Origin: Nocardia sp. MH4 | GTDB taxonomy: Bacteria > Actinomycetota > Actinomycetes > Mycobacteriales > Mycobacteriaceae | Length of the DNA stretch: 64,000 nucleotides | Reading direction: 5' to 3' | Assembly: GCF_019266065.1 (NCBI RefSeq) | Contig: NZ_LPNR01000094.1 | Coordinates: 1 to 64,000 of the forward strand | Part shown: positions 63,685 to 64,000 of the stretch, piece after piece | Layout of the letters: each line of letters begins with the position of its first letter | Numbering within the stretch: the stretch's first letter is position 1 | Made by a program: the position numbers and the translations under genes | The notes under the pieces: generated by a model | Database searches by the model: none | What the model saw: the letters and a program-made list of their open reading frames with translations, nothing else | Told to the model about the DNA's origin: nothing

Positions 63685-64000
63685 TCGCGCCCCAGATCCC
63701 GGTGCACGACGCGGACGACGTCCACGGCCGCGTGCCCGGTATCGGCGCCGATGCGCTCACCGAGTGCCTCGGCGATCGCGACGCTGCGATGCTTGCCGCC
63801 GGTGCACCCCACTGCCACCGTCATGTATCGCTTCCCCTCTTGGCGGTATCCGGTCGTGGTCAGGTCGACGAGATGGTGGCAGGTCTGCAGGTAGTCCTGC
63901 GCACCCGGCCTCGACAACACGTAGTCGCTGACCACCGATTCCTGACCCGTGTGTTCCCGCAGTTCGGGAATCCAATGCGGGTTGGGCAGGAATCGAACAT
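63681..64000 (-). CDS. rapZ: RNase adapter RapZ, C-terminal part (continues beyond window)
   Basis: The last 105 residues of RapZ are visible; the start and the N-terminal P-loop domain lie outside. The segment FLPNPHWIPELREHTGQE leads to the C-terminal domain with VAVGCTGGKHRSVAIAEALG, the conserved nucleotide/RNA or UDP-GlcNAc-binding core, and ends [10 protein letters not shown]. In E. coli RapZ controls glmS via small RNAs; in actinobacteria the role is less clear but linked to cell-wall precursors. The stop overlaps the yvcK start (ATGA). The equivalent is Rv1421. Confidence 0.93.
   Translation of the reverse strand, partial: VRFLPNPHWIPELREHTGQESVVSDYVLSRPGAQDYLQTCHHLVDLTTTGYRQEGKRYMTVAVGCTGGKHRSVAIAEALGERIGADTGHAAVDVVRVVHRDLGRE

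Overview
The window is high-GC actinobacterial DNA, most likely from Nocardia or a close relative in the Mycobacteriales. Three things point there. Coding density and third-position GC are very high, and GTG starts are frequent. There are mycolata-type genes: a RipA-like hydrolase, an MptB-like mannosyltransferase, and a WhiA/YvcK/RapZ cluster. The gene order also matches, in reverse, the M. tuberculosis stretch Rv1421 to Rv1477 as I recall it (established knowledge, not searched). Two secreted DUF4189-type proteins fit Nocardia. I see no tRNA or rRNA gene, insertion sequence or CRISPR array.

Layout. 1-1341: the end of a repeat-rich surface protein with an APETG-type sorting signal, next to a class F sortase. 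1536-7701: ripA, an Rv1476-like membrane gene, aconitase (acn) and its regulator acnR, with a good AcnR box upstream of acn and very large hairpins between acn and acnR. 7834-11069: an accessory block with a MarR/cupin divergent pair, a thioesterase, and a two-gene ATP-grasp unit that resembles graspetide maturation. 11077-13288: a small HTH protein and an ABC-F ATPase (Rv1473A/Rv1473-like), with a 76-bp tandem repeat at the ABC-F stop codon. 13438-29798: a large accessory region holding an SDR, MMPL transporter, lycopene cyclase-like protein, Ku, GNAT, an unusual thioredoxin-reductase-like flavoprotein, a drug exporter with a structured leader, a decayed tetR, metQNI with metN frameshifted in its Walker A motif, DUF4189 proteins, NADAR, PucR and TetR genes.

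29927-36314 is the complete sufR-B-D-C-S-U-T operon (minus strand), with a SufR-type operator at the sufR start. 36596-45287 holds a rhomboid protease, mptB, an ABC exporter pair, ctaA, a small conserved protein, qor, a ruined FAD monooxygenase and ctaB. 45730-52272 is the pentose phosphate operon tkt-tal-zwf-opcA-pgl. 52397-58372 is a variable segment: a hotdog-like protein, a fused keto-acid dehydrogenase E1, secG, an MFS exporter and a META lipoprotein. 58435-64000 has tpiA, pgk and gap, then whiA, yvcK and the 3' part of rapZ, all on the minus strand.

The conserved blocks cover carbon flow (acn, pentose phosphate enzymes, glycolysis), Fe-S assembly, heme A synthesis and cell wall or division. 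The accessory blocks carry the novelty: sortase with substrate, the ATP-grasp pair, structured leaders, and several genes in decay. Perfect or near-perfect hairpins with 10-17 bp stems separate most convergent units.
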